The notes under the pieces: generated by a model
The model's database searches: none
Told to the model about the DNA's origin: nothing
Seen by the model: only the letters and a program-made list of their open reading frames with translations
Translations under genes and position numbers: made by a program
DNA from: Podaxis mareebaensis
Lineage: Eukaryota > Basidiomycota > Agaricomycetes > Agaricales > Agaricaceae
DNA length: 64,000 nt
Direction: 5' to 3'
NCBI GenBank assembly: GCA_018524725.1
Contig: JAEUWP010000360.1
Span: 124,001 to 188,000, forward strand
Shown here: positions 43,615 through 54,511 of the stretch, piece after piece
How positions within the stretch are numbered: the first letter of the stretch is position 1
Layout of the letters: each line of letters starts with the position of its first letter

Positions 43615-45130
43615 ATGACAGAGAAACCTGTCTTCGTCACCGCGCTCCTAGCTCGGGCGTTGCAACGCATTCGCTCAACCCCGCCCCGCATGATCGCATC
43701 CCCTCCGACCCGTACGTCACTCATCCGTTACATTGATATCAGTCATCCCTAACATATTCCTAGAGCCTCGCCGAGCTGCCGTCGCCCTCCTCATCCGCGT
43801 CGTGCCCGCACCCACTGCGAAACTTCCAGATCCCTCATCCACACCACCCACCCTAACGGAATTCTTTGAGCAAGATTGGGTCAAGGATCCTAAATCTCGA
43901 CCTGAAATTCTCTTCCTTCATCGCAAAGCCGACTCTGCAGATAGTGCTTCTCTAGCACAAGGTCGTGTACGCAACGGACGCGAAGCGCATGCTGCTTTCC
44001 CCGGCGGTCGAACTGAGGCGGACGATGAAGGCGGGCTCTATACTGGTATGTCTAACACAGCCCCTGTATTGTCTTCGTTCCTAACACAAGAATTGTAAAC
44101 TCCTAAAGCTATGCGTCAAACATGGGAAGAAATTGGTATCGACCTCGCTGAGAAGTATTATACCTGCGTTGGCCAGCTCGACGATCGTGAAATCACCACT
44201 TCGCTCGGAAAACGTCTCCTCATGATCCTCTCCCCCTACGTCTTCCTCCAGGTCACACCAACAGCACCACCTCCAGATCCAATCGCTACCACCACTCTCC
44301 ACTGGATACCTCTCGCATCCCTCGTCTCGCCCATCTCATCACCCAAATGGTCCACCGTCAGTGTCGACGCCGCATCACGCATTGCACCTCGCAATTCCAC
44401 CGCTCTCCGCTTCCTTATCCGCGCACTCGTAGGAAGCATGGAATTTCCCGCAATTATCCTTGAACCTTTGCCATCCCTTGACGACCATACTCCTTCAGAG
44501 AAGAAGAACAAGTTCACAAGCACACACGACGTTATTGAAAAGGGCTACTTGCCCAATACGCTAAAACTTTGGGGCCTCTCGTTGGGGATGACCCTTGACC
44601 TCATGTCTTACATGATATTGCCGCAATCCCCCCGCAACACCATACCTCCCAAGGAGCAAGGCAACGAGTCACCGCTTTCACAATACATGCAACTCCCATA
44701 TCAAGATGTGGTGGAGGATTTCCGGGTGGAGTACGTGGCTCCAAGTCTTGCCAGCGTCTTCCCCAGATTTTCGTATCCTGATGTCAATTTTTGGATCTGG
44801 TGGGTCACTGGTTATCTATGACACTATCGGTTCGGAGTTTGACTGTGGCCTTCTCTTTACAGGGTGTTTGGTAAACGTTACCGAGAGGTTATTCGCGGAT
44901 GGGAAGCGAGCCTCCGCGCTGGGGGTGTCAACGACCGCCGGTAAGTGGCTGCGACTATTCTTAGACTTCCGGATAACCGAAAACCCGCTCCAAGGATAAA
45001 CTGGTCTGGATCAGCTCTAAGCACCTTCTACGCCGCCATCCGCAAAGCACTGGTCGTTGTCATCGTTGCACGTGCGCTCGGTATTCTGTTCGGTCTCGCT
45101 TTTGCGGGTTGGTGGATCTTCACCCAGTAA
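43615..45130 (+). CDS. Nudix hydrolase (CoA pyrophosphatase-like) with C-terminal membrane anchor
   Basis: Predicted diphosphatase resembling the NUDT7/PCD1 coenzyme A group. The N-terminus includes TPPRMIASPP, and the first intron joins PT/QPRRAAVALLIRV. The Nudix box is AFPGGRTEADDEGGLYTAMRQTWEEIGI: the PGG-R lead and the metal-binding EExG half are intact, but the usual REU is RQT, and spacing between the first Gly and Glu is one longer than the classic pattern. The middle region (HWIPLASLVSP, FRVEYVAPSLASVFPRFSYPD) is less conserved. After two late introns the protein ends with a hydrophobic segment, VVVIVARALGILFGLAFAGWWIF, suggesting a tail anchor. The last intron is best read as 54 nt (44940-44993), joining NDRR to INWSG. 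The substrate is inferred; activity is uncertain because of the Nudix-box changes. Confidence 0.82.
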
Positions 45131-45535
45131 TGGGTTCATCCGGTAGGGCAGCACAAGACCACTCGCTTTAACCTTATGATGGATATGGTTCAATTTCTTT
45201 TTACTTTCTGTGGGGCCGAACTATTGTTTGTTGTATATCTTCGCCATTGGCTTCCAGGGTTTAAAGGTGCACAAGAGAACGGTATTTTATATGCATATAT
45301 ACACTCTACAAAGTTATCCATACTCTTTTCACCAATTGCCAATATGATCGCGGGTTTGTCTCCACTCTTTATATTCAACCGCGGGTTCACAAAGCGTTGT
45401 ACACTCATGGTTTCCTTGGGGTCTATGTACACATAAATACAGACTAGTCCTATCTCCTTATTTTGTTTTTCCCCATTTTCCATGCATATCAGCAATTTCC
45501 TGCTGACTGTCCTCGTCGTAGTCAAGAAGGAAAAA
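45131..45535. other. Convergent 3' region, Nudix gene and NPL4
   Basis: 405 bp between two stop codons, AT-rich, with an 86-codon frame that shows no domain. Interpreted as 3' UTRs. Confidence 0.55.
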
Positions 45536-47813
45536 TCATAGCGGGAGCCCGCAAACTTCACAATCATGTCCACCGTGCGTGTTCTCGAACGTACAGTGTG
45601 GACAAATCCGGGCTCCACTTGAACTCCCCCCTCCACTTGCAGCGCTTTCAGCAGCGATTTGATCAAAGATCTCCGGAGGAATGTCATCGTCCATGCGAGA
45701 GCCACCGAGTGAGGCCGGTGCCGAAGATGAAGGGGGAGCAGCTAGCGTTAAGTAGAAAGGTTTAATGCTAGAAGTGGAAATAGAACAGAGGGATTACTTA
45801 CGAGCACTTTCACGCGTGAATGCCATCAGGGTCTGCCAGCTATCCGAGTTGAGGACCGGGTCAAATAGAGAGATGTCTTCAAAAATCTTTGGATTTGTCA
45901 CAGTCCGCATAATCAACTTGAGGTCCTCCTACAGTATCCAAAGCCATCAACATGACCTGGTTCCGGAGGCAAGGAATACTCACATCAGAAATCAACTGCG
46001 TTGTGCCCAAGAACGCGATTAAATGCCAGTCACTGAGCCACCTCGCCAACTCAATACGTTTATGAGCTTCTCCTGGTTTGGCCGTTCGGCTGTCATGGAT
46101 GTTTGGAGCGTCTAATTTGAGGAGCTGGGACATGACGTTGTCGAGGGTTTGGTCCTCTAATCCTGGTCTGTTCTCAATCTTGAATTGTGTCGAGCTGAAG
46201 AGAGGAGAGGGATTTTGCGGAAAACCATGCGTCACCTACGAAATTCAAACATAATTAGGAAAACAAGGAGATACAAGCCAAGACATACGTACATTCACCA
46301 AGAGGTACTCCACGGGGAAGCAAGGCTTCGCGGTCTTCTTTACCTCCAGACCATACTCGTTCTTGTATGAGAAGAACACGTCAGGTATGTACCTTGCTGA
46401 GTCTTCGCTCCGATCTTCTTCCTTGACGCGCACAATACCAGGGTCGACACTCGCTTCAATCATATCCGCGTCGACCATGGCCACAGCCTGCTCAGAGACT
46501 TGATAAGCAGCAATATCAACTTGGCCGTCCTCTGTCGCTGTCAACACCGCCGTTACAAGTCTCGAACCGTATTGGCCGGTCGGTGACGATCGTGAAGCGG
46601 TTGGATTGTCCTTTTGGAGTTTCGCGGCGAAGATGGCTTCAAGGGAGGAGAGGTAGAAGGACTGGGGATGGCGTTTATAGATATTCCTTGTTCGATCTTC
46701 GGGTGTTGGTGTCAAATCGGTGAAGACGTAACCAACGACTGTGAGGGGAATGGACGCGGCGGCAGATAAGTCGCGGATTCGACTCTCCTCTTCCCAGGGC
46801 CAACCAAGAGTCAGGCCATCCAGTTCTCCTTGCTGCAACGGCTCGTAGATCGCCTCGACAACAGCCTTGACTCCCATGGGCACTTTGTCATATGGTTCAT
46901 ATCGACCAATCAACCATCCAAATCGCTGCAAGCCCGTCTTCCGCCAAGCCTCGAGGAACCGGTCAACGATCTCCATGGAAGCTATCTCCAGATGGTCAAC
47001 CATACGGAAAGGCTGCGACTGTAAGGTGATCGTCGAAGGTTGGCATCCTGTACAGATACCAGCAGGCCAGGGTGGATGGCTCCCAGTTGGACAAGGGACT
47101 TTGACCTTGTAGGACAAAGGGTTGAGGGGAGGGAGGAACGATGACGCCGAAGTCGTTTGCTTAGGTGTGATCTTCCGGAGATATGCATGGTACGAAAGAT
47201 ACTTGATGTTGTTCTCCTTGTGATATGCGGCGTCATATGGCTCGAGGGGCATACAATAGTCGCACATGCCTTTCGGCCCGTGTTTGCAGAACTGTGCGTC
47301 CCTTCCCCGTGGAATCTTACCATCTCGTGAACGCCAGTATTCGTCAACTGGATCTTCTTTTACGAGCTCCCACGGCCGCTTCGCGACGGGGGTATTAGAG
47401 ACGTTGATTGTATCGGTGGAAGCCATAGCTGTGGTACTGCTAGATGATGACGCGGGTTTGGATTGATATGACACAAAAATCAAGTCACCATGGCTGATGA
47501 AGACGAGTGAGTTGTCGGGCAGTTAAGTAAACCATGAGGTGCGCACTTGAGTCCGAGGTTCTGCAGTGTTCTACCTTTCAGAACCTCAATCTTGACTTCG
47601 TTACCCCGCGGTTGATTGGATATGGTGATGCTCGATGGGTCGGCGCCAGCCGCTGTTGACAGGATCTATAGAGAGAGGCTTTCATGAACATCACGGTTAA
47701 TGACTAGAAGAGCTGTGTACCTTGTCCAGAAGTACGGATACATCATCGGAGGGTTGGAGGTCGAACCGAAAGTTGCCATCCTTGGACCTTATGCGAATAA
47801 TCTGTGATCGCAT
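45536..47813 (-). CDS. NPL4: NPL4, Cdc48/p97 ubiquitin adaptor
   Basis: With Ufd1, recruits polyubiquitylated proteins to Cdc48 for ER-associated and nuclear degradation (family knowledge). An N-terminal ubiquitin-like fold (IIRIRSKDGNFRFDL, then KILSTAAGADPSS) is followed by the zinc-binding core (DAQFCKHGPKGMCDYCMPLEPYD, then KVKVPCPTGSHPPWPAGICTGCQPS) and the MPN/JAMM-like domain lacking catalytic residues (MVDHLEIASMEIVDRFLEAWRKTGLQRFGWLIGRY). The C-terminal helical domain comes last (RWLSDWHLIAFLGTTQLI). After a disordered linker the protein ends with a zinc finger of the NZF type, CPHCTFENTHGGHDCEVCGLPL; animal Npl4 has one, budding yeast lacks it. Start is taken as ATG 47813 (MRSQIIRIRS). 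The alternative is ATG 47856 forming a 3-nt first exon that splices to give MIIRIRS. Confidence 0.93.
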
Positions 47814-48568
47814 ACATTCATAACTGGTCCAAATAACTAGGAGACTGACGAACCATTGTGCGAGGTGGGGTGTCGATGAAGACAGAAAGCAAGGGGACTG
47901 AGGTCTGGCTTAATGAATTCCCTTACGCGTCAATCGACGCGTAATTGGCTGACAAATCAGCACAGACGCAATAGATTAGATTTGCCACAAGCATACACCC
48001 GACGTCACAGCCAACTACAACAATCGTTTGTTATTGCGGTATAAGAGAAATGCGCAGGTCTAGTTGAGAGGGTAAAGGCTTATGAACAGTGTCACTTCTG
48101 AAGAGCATCTACAAAAGGATGGAAATATAGTTCTAATCTTTATGTCCCTGTTTTCGGTGATGGGCCACGAGCATCTGGAACGCGTTTTCTGGTAGAAAGC
48201 CGAATAATGAGAGCAGGAATTCGGCATTCGTGCTCAGAATGCTCTTGATGGACAGGGGGGGGGGGTTCGGAGTTATGCGTCGAAAGCCATCTGACCAGAC
48301 TCGACGACAGGCACTGGCTAGAGGTGAGCCGCACGCGAGGGTATGGGAAAACCACGTGCAAGACGACACAATGTCGAGGTATTGGCAAAGGTATTTGCGT
48401 TGGAAGGAGACGATAAGGCTGCCAGAAATAGAAATGGGAAGTTGATGAATGTGACGTGCACCTCACTTCAACTAACGCAATCTTGTCCTCTGATGGCGAA
48501 TCGGGGACCCCTCTCTTAGTTAATGTCGTCCCTACAACTCTGGAGCAACATGGAGTATCTCAATAGGA
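47814..48568. other. Divergent region, NPL4 and the bZIP gene
   Basis: 755 bp between start codons. It contains both promoters. A minus-strand frame near 48133-48460 is open but has no ATG. A run of ten G occurs at about 48256-48265. No gene supported. Confidence 0.5.
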
Positions 48569-49800
48569 ATGCCCTCTCTCAAAGACGAGGACACAGGTAA
48601 TCTTCAGCTGCGTGCAGCTTCTCCCAAGGCCCAAGCAGAATTAGAACACTGGGAACAACTTGTATTTGCTTTCGACATGGACAACGAACCGCCACGCACG
48701 GGAGAAACGAACCAAGGTCGGAAACACCGAAGGTCACGTTCTTCGTCTTCTTCCACCCAATCTGGGGGTGTTAGTGGGGTAAGTGAGTAGGCGCGCCCCG
48801 AGCTTCCCTCCTTAATATTCTAATTTCTGCGCTAGTCGGGCATCCATGACGCGGCTCTACTAGCACAGATCGCAGGAGCATCTGGTTCTGGCACCGAATT
48901 TGGTCAATCCTTCGCCCAATTGGTGAACGTAGATCCACATCCGTTTTACAACAATCTCTTCCACCAAGGAGGGATGGCCCACCCACAGCTACCACCCATA
49001 TCATCATTAGATTTCGCTTGGAACCAGCTTGCACATCAACAAGGGCACCACCCAGCGTATAGCTTCCCACATCATGCACCAATCATCCCGCCGATCCTGT
49101 TTACGAGTCCACACCACAACACCCCGCCGGCACTGCCAGCACTACCACTAGCGGATAACCAAGGGGGTCGGACGACATCTGCCACATCGTCCTCCCAACC
49201 CGTTCAGCAATCTTCCACTTCAGATGCTGCCGCTCCAAACCCAGGGTCCGCTAGTTCCCCGTCCAGAACGGAGATCGATTTACCAGAGGCCGAGCGTTCG
49301 GCGATTGCTGAAGAAAAACGGCGCCGGAATACAGCAGCATCTGGTGAGGTTTGAGAAAATAACTAGTCCGGGTGTGAGACGTTGACAATGGTTTTCTAGC
49401 CCGGTTTCGGATCAAGAAGAAACAGCGGACAATTAACTTGGAGCGGTCGGTATCAGACCTAACAAGTCGCGCAGAAGAGTTGGAGAAGGAGGTAGCGGAT
49501 TTGCGGAGGGAGAATGGCTGGTTGAAGGAGATTGTGATGCTTAAAGGGACTCGGTATGCGGCAGCAGCAAATGTGGAACAACGATTGGCTTTGAGTCAGG
49601 CAGTTCAGGCTGCTGGTATCGATTTGACCATGGATGGGGCGGGGCAGTCTGGAGCGAGTTCAGGTGCTAGCTCGTCGTCAAAGGCGACTGTTGTTCCAGA
49701 GGAGATATCATCCGATGATGAGGAAAGCGACGATGACTATTCAGAGGTTGATAAGAAGGGGAAAGGTAAGAAGCCAGCATCCAAGGAGAAGAAGAAATGA
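48569..49800 (+). CDS. bZIP transcription factor, Cys-3/Met4-like
   Basis: Predicted nuclear regulator. The basic region and zipper are unmistakable: EEKRRRNTAASARFRIKKKQR (joined across an intron at about 49346-49399), then ERSVSDLTSRAEELEKEVADLRRENGWLKEIVML. The NTAASARFRIKKKQR basic region is characteristic of the fungal Cys-3/Met4 and related group, which controls sulfur uptake genes in Neurospora (CYS-3) and in yeast (Met4). The N-terminus is disordered, with WEQLVFAFDMDNEP, a Ser/Arg run and a His/Pro-rich stretch. The C-terminus is acidic and lysine-rich (SSDDEESDDDYSE). A first intron near 48779-48836 follows GGVSG. The regulatory target is inferred from the group, not shown. Confidence 0.85.
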
Positions 49801-50000
49801 ACCTGCACTGTTACATGTTGATCATGGGCTTCGATTTTGTTCCGTCGCAAGCACTGTCTTGTACTGTATCGAGGGCATGTGTAGAAACAGTTCTCCCGAT
49901 CTCTGTCAATTTATGAGTGGTGATGTAGGATCAGGAGATTTTCTCACGGATCATTCTACTAGGAACGTCAATCGGAGTGAGTCACGGAATTTCTATCCAC

Positions 50001-50392
50001 ATGTCTTTCGGCCGACCACCGTCTATTAACATTGGCTTCAAGCCCACACCCCCAGACCGTGGCTCTTTTCCTCTAGATCACTACGGTCAGCTCCTTGATT
50101 ATCGTTATCGTAGCCCAACGCTCAGAGTACCATAGGGGAGTGCAGAGACAAGATGCTGGTCTATATGCAATGTTTGAAGGAGAACTCGAACAATTCGACA
50201 CCCTGTCGCGCTCTGAGCAAGGACTACCTCGACTGTCGGATGCAGAAGTGAGTACCTATCTCCTTTTTGATGTCCGTGCTCTCACTCTTCGCAAGGGGCC
50301 TCATGGAACGAGACAACTGGAACAACCTAGGGCTCCACAATGTCGATGGCCAGAAGCCCAGCAGCAACCAAGACCAGACCAAGAAAACATAG
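50001..50392 (+). CDS. COX19: Cytochrome c oxidase assembly protein COX19 (twin CX9C)
   Basis: Intermembrane-space copper/redox chaperone for complex IV assembly (family knowledge). A small gene of three exons, each too short to stand out. Exon 1 (50001-50085) encodes MSFGRPPSINIGFKP and TPPDRGSFPLDHY. A 50-nt intron (50086-50135) follows. Exon 2 (50136-50247) encodes GECRDKMLVYMQCLKENSN and STPCRALSKDYLDCRMQ. A 48-nt intron (50248-50295) follows. Exon 3 (50296-50392) encodes GLMERDNWNNLGL and stops at TAG. Total 97 residues, close to the 98 of yeast Cox19. Cysteines are at 31, 41, 52 and 62, so both CX9C motifs are exact. The 174-codon frame at 50095-50616 is a shadow in another frame. Confidence 0.93.
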
Positions 50393-51165
50393 TGGTTCGA
50401 TCTTTATCACATCGTTCTTGGCCCCATTCGCCGCTCGCGGATCCAACCATGTCTCAAGACACCCAGGGTAGTAAGACGTGTTGCAGCCCTACATTCCTCA
50501 CCACTACCACTCAGGTTATTCCTGTCAGCGTTGTTGACCCGGAAATAAAATGTCGTTCAAAGGCGAGAATATATTATCAGAGATACTTCCTTACATCTAG
50601 GAACGTGTGTTCCTAGCCGCTCTTCCTACTTGTCAATCAGCACCCTTCGACGCCATGTGGGGTGTCGGCAGCATTTTCTTGCGATGTGTCCGGGTCCTCT
50701 CTGACTGGGGAAAACCTGACGTTCGTTTGTCCAAATTTATTCATGACGATGAGGAACCAAAATGAAATAAAGAGGTGGATCAAGATTGCACGTTCGTTAT
50801 GTCGATTGCTTCCCATCATTGTGTACCTGTTTACACGGAAATGTCTTCTCTCTCCTCAGAGCCGCTCTACAATTTGAGTTTCCTGTATCCCCTGGCATGT
50901 ATCCCGTGGGCATTAACAAAACGTGGACCTGCTTCCTGTCGATTCGGGTCCTCTATTTCCCAATCAAACTGGGAACCTGGCTTGAACGTTCGTTACCACC
51001 TTTCCCACAGGCCATTTTTCTATTCTTAATCATGCGTTTCCGCGTCTCGTGGTTTTGCAATGTTTCGCCACATTTGAACAGTCAGACAAATACTTAAGGG
51101 TTTCCTGAAAGTGTCGTGTGCCAGGTAGCACCTCTTGCTTCCTTCACCTTGATTCTCGACGCGTC
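50393..51165. other. Spacer between COX19 and the GDPD gene
   Basis: 773 bp without a supported gene. It has an exact inverted repeat at 50597-50616 (CTAGGAAC-GTGT-GTTCCTAG, 8-bp stem, 4-nt loop). Frames near 50775-51097 have no domain. Confidence 0.5.
50597..50616. repeat. Perfect short inverted repeat
   Basis: Eight-base arms CTAGGAAC and GTTCCTAG around GTGT, about 205 bp after the COX19 stop. It may form a weak hairpin; no function is assigned. Confidence 0.6.
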
Positions 51166-52732
51166 ATGCCCTCCCTCTCCAGCTGGTTGTTCACTTGCGC
51201 TCAGGCGGCTATCGTACTTGGTGCTCCTCCGAAGTTCACACCAACGAAGTATTACAATGTCCAAGTAAGTGGATAGTGTAATATCCTGGATATATGCATT
51301 AATTCGTTGTGCACGTTATCCGCTATCTGTCTTTAGGGTCACCGTGGAGGGCGTGGGGACGAGATTGAGAACACCCTGCCCGCCTTCGCAAGGTACGACA
51401 GTGGTTCGGCTCTCTGGGATATAAGTTCCTCATTCGCCCTTTGAAGAGGACTTTTGAATGGTGTCACCACTCTCGAAATGGACAATGGCGTCACCAGGGT
51501 AATTACTCATTTGCCTGGACTGTGAAAGACGAGTTGTTGAGATTCTGTCTCATCTCTCCAGGATGACGTTGTCGTCGTTTGGCACGACGAGCAAATTCTT
51601 AACACCAAGTGCAAGGACACCAAACCCGCCGTATGTCTACCTCTCCCTCCCAGATGGTTCCAGTGCTGATTTGTGTCTCCCAGTTCGCTGACGATCCCGA
51701 TTTCCCCTACGTCGGCAAGTTCATTGCGAACCTCACCTTGGCTCAGGTCAAAACCTTGGACTGCGGCTCACTGCGTCTTATTGATTTCCGTGAGTTCCTT
51801 GCTGCATTCCGGTATACAGAGTCATTGAACAAGTACCCATAGCCATGCAACTGACTACTCCTGGGACTAAAATCTCCACTTTGGACGAAGTCTTTGACTT
51901 TGTTCGCTGTGTTGACCAAAAGCGCGAGGTTTTCTTCAACATTGAGTCAAAAGTTAACCCTCAATTCAACGGTACCACCCGCACTCCCGATGACTTTGTT
52001 AGATTCCAACACGCATCCTTTGTAAGAAGTGGATATTCCCTCGGCCAAATTACCGTGAGTCTTTCTATCACTACAGTTCAATCCTTTCGGGCTGAATTGG
52101 GCGTAGTACCAGAGTTTCGATTGGCGCACCTTGATTGGCATGAAGAAGATTGAGCCCAAGCTTCCCTTGGCTGCTCTCATTGATTCGTGCGCATATACCA
52201 TATCAATTTCGTTGCATCGTAGCAATGATGTTTTTTTAGGCCTTCTTCCATTGGTCCCAATAACACCGTCTCGGTCTGGCAAGCTGGCCTTGACATTAGG
52301 AGCTTCCCTGGTGCCACCCTTGGCGAGCAGATTGCTAGTGCAGCTGCTTCTATTGGTGCTACCATCCTCTCACCTGCTGCCGTTGATAGCGCCTCCCCAG
52401 TTCCTGACCCCACCCAGGCCGGTTACATCCCTTTCACTACCAAAGCCATGGTTGATCGTGCCCATGACCTCGGCCTTACTGTTATCCCCTGGACTGTGAG
52501 TCTTGGGTTCTCGGGTTCTTTGATATTTGCGACTAATAAACACTATTCACAGGTTAATCGCCTGAACATTGCCGAACAGCTCCTGGACTTTAAGGTCGAT
52601 GGAATTATCACCGACTTCTCGACTAACATTCGGTTTTTGGTCAAAAACGCCGGCTTCAAAATTCGGCCTGTATTCGATGCTAACGTAGTCGAGAAGTGCC
52701 TCAATAAGCACTTGCAGCTTGCCACTACGTGA
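51166..52732 (+). CDS. Secreted glycerophosphodiester phosphodiesterase
   Basis: GDPD TIM-barrel enzyme that hydrolyses glycerophosphodiesters to glycerol 3-phosphate and alcohol (family knowledge). An N-terminal hydrophobic signal (LFTCAQAAIVLGAPP) suggests secretion. Catalytic-site motifs are intact: GHRGGRG with ENTLPAF, the metal site in TTLEMDNGVTR, and VVVVWHDEQI with the second His. An EXK-type motif is FFNIESKVNP, and the later barrel parts GLTVIPWTVNRL and FKVDGIITDFSTNI follow. The first intron falls exactly before GHRGG; others join FARGLL, VTR/DDVVV and PA/FADDPD. It ends LQLATT at TGA 52732. Internal exon edges around 52050-52240 were not fully resolved. Confidence 0.88.
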
Positions 52733-53247
52733 GTATGTACAGGGGGAAAGATTACCTTATTGTAGAATATTGTTTCTACGCCCTTAATCTCTTATGAATG
52801 AGAAAGTGCTTGTGGTTTATTTTTTTTATCGCATGTATGGTATGTTGAGAGGAAGGAGCTGTCTGGCTTGACCGGAAGACGAGACTCCTCTTAGGTACGT
52901 GATGTGTATACTTTGGAGGCGGTAAGTTGGGAAGTTCATACATCGCAATATGATATTTTTAGCCTGTAGAGAAATTTCGACCTTGCTTCTTGCAAAGACA
53001 ACTTGAGCACCAGCTCTAAATAGGTGCATGAAGTACTCAATTATTATATTTTTCTTCAGGGTACGCCAACGTATAAGTAGTCTATTGTCGAGGTCGGAGC
53101 AAGCAATGAGGGTATTGTGATTGGGGACCGGGACGGAACGGAAGTGACTTATTTGGGCAAGGAAAACCCCGGTCAGAGGGAATAGCAGCAAACACAAACT
53201 CAGTGCTCAGCGTCCAACGTCGGCAGCACACACTCCTTATTACTCTC
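52733..53247. other. Spacer between the GDPD gene and RIP1
   Basis: 515 bp between tandem genes, AT-rich around 52740-53060 (GDPD 3' UTR) and then the RIP1 promoter. A 123-codon minus frame here shows no domain. Confidence 0.5.
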
Positions 53248-54315
53248 ATGGCTACTTTCCAGGCCACGAAAAGAGCCACTACGCTCGCCCCCACCGTCCG
53301 CACCCTCGCTACTGGCGTCCCCGGCGCGCCACGTCTCAACCTCGCAGCGCGAGGCCAAGCGTCAGAACATGACCATGGCCATTCCGCATCCTCTTCTCGT
53401 TCTGACGTCCAGCCTAGGTGGACTGGTGGTGTTACCTTCTCCCCTGCCTCGGGTCTTGTGAGCAAGACCGTTACTACCAGTGAGTCTTGCTTTTGTATCC
53501 CTTGAGTTCACCCTGGTTAAAATCGGATACCTTTCGTAGCCAACTCTCTGCACTTCCAGCAACGTCTTATCCACACGACTGTTGCAAGGAAAGATGCACC
53601 AGAGGTCCCAGACTGGTCGAAATACCGCGCCAACGTGGACAACAACCGTGCCTTGTCGTACTTCATGGTCGGCTCCCTTGGTGTTCTCTCCGCTTCCGTC
53701 GCAAAGTCGTCCATCTCCGAGTTCTTGCAAACCATGGCTGCGTCTGCTGACGTTTTGGCTTTGGCCAAGGTCGAGGTCGACTTGTCTACCATCCCCGAGG
53801 GCAAGAACGTTATTATCAAGTGGCGAGGAAAGCCCGTGTTCATTAGGCATAGGACTCAGAGTGAGATTGAGGAGGCTCGTTCTGCGGATTGGAAGTCGTT
53901 CAGGGATCCTCAGGCTGATGAGGACCGTGTTAAGAAGCCTGAGTGGCTTATTATGTTGGGTGTTTGCACGCACTTGGGTTGTGTGCCCATTGGTGAGGCT
54001 GGTGACTTTGGTGGATGGTATGTTGTTAAATTTTCACTGGATTTTCATTAACTGAGGGTTCATTGTGTAGGTTCTGCCCTTGCCATGGTTCGCATTATGA
54101 TATCTGTGCGTCGTCTTCATTTCTTGTCTGGCGACTGAACGGGGTTACTGACATTCTCGTTTAGCTGGTCGCGCTCGTAAGGGCCCTGCTCCTGTAAGGA
54201 CCGCGTTTCTTGCTCTATCGCCACAAACTGCTTACCATTCACCCGTTTCTAGCTCAATCTCGAGGTACCTGCATATGAGTTCACAGACGGAGACTCTAAG
54301 CTTGTCATTGGATAA
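53248..54315 (+). CDS. RIP1: Rieske iron-sulfur subunit of cytochrome bc1
   Basis: 2Fe-2S subunit of complex III in the mitochondrial inner membrane; carries electrons from ubiquinol to cytochrome c1 (family knowledge). The N-terminus is a long Arg/Ser/Thr-rich mitochondrial presequence (MATFQATKRATTLAPTVRTL). The mature part starts around DAPEVPDWSKYRA, with the membrane helix ALSYFMVGSLGVLSASVAKS, the hinge SADVLALAKVEVDLSTIPEGKN, and both cluster-binding loops: CTHLGC and, after splicing, FCPCHGSHYD. The tail is GPAPLNLEVPAYEF and ends DSKLVIG at TAA 54315. Introns lie at about 53479-53539, 54017-54070 and two more near 54102-54255. All ligands (two Cys, two His, and the disulfide cysteines) are present. 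Confidence 0.96.
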
Positions 54316-54511
54316 TTTCCTCATATTTAACCATAGACCAATAATTATCCACTGGGAGAATAGAATAAACACCGTATATTTTTCTGTGGGCGTCATCTCA
54401 GGTGACCGTGGGGGTCTATGTTCACGTCATGATCGACATGGGGCAATCAGCTAGTCTGCCTGGGGACGACTTGCTCGTTGCTCTTTACTTCTCCCACCAT
54501 TGACCGTTGAT

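Noticed and set aside
44940..44963. 24-nt intron in the Nudix gene
   Set aside because: Too short for this genome; the 54-nt reading (44940-44993) keeps the frame and matches the usual intron size.
48133..48466. Minus-strand open frames upstream of the bZIP gene
   Set aside because: No ATG in the better-looking frame, no domain, and they include a ten-G run.
50095..50616. 174-codon plus frame
   Set aside because: It overlaps COX19 in another phase and runs through its introns; the COX19 reading has exact CX9C motifs.
53362..53973. 203-codon minus frame
   Set aside because: Antisense to RIP1 exons.
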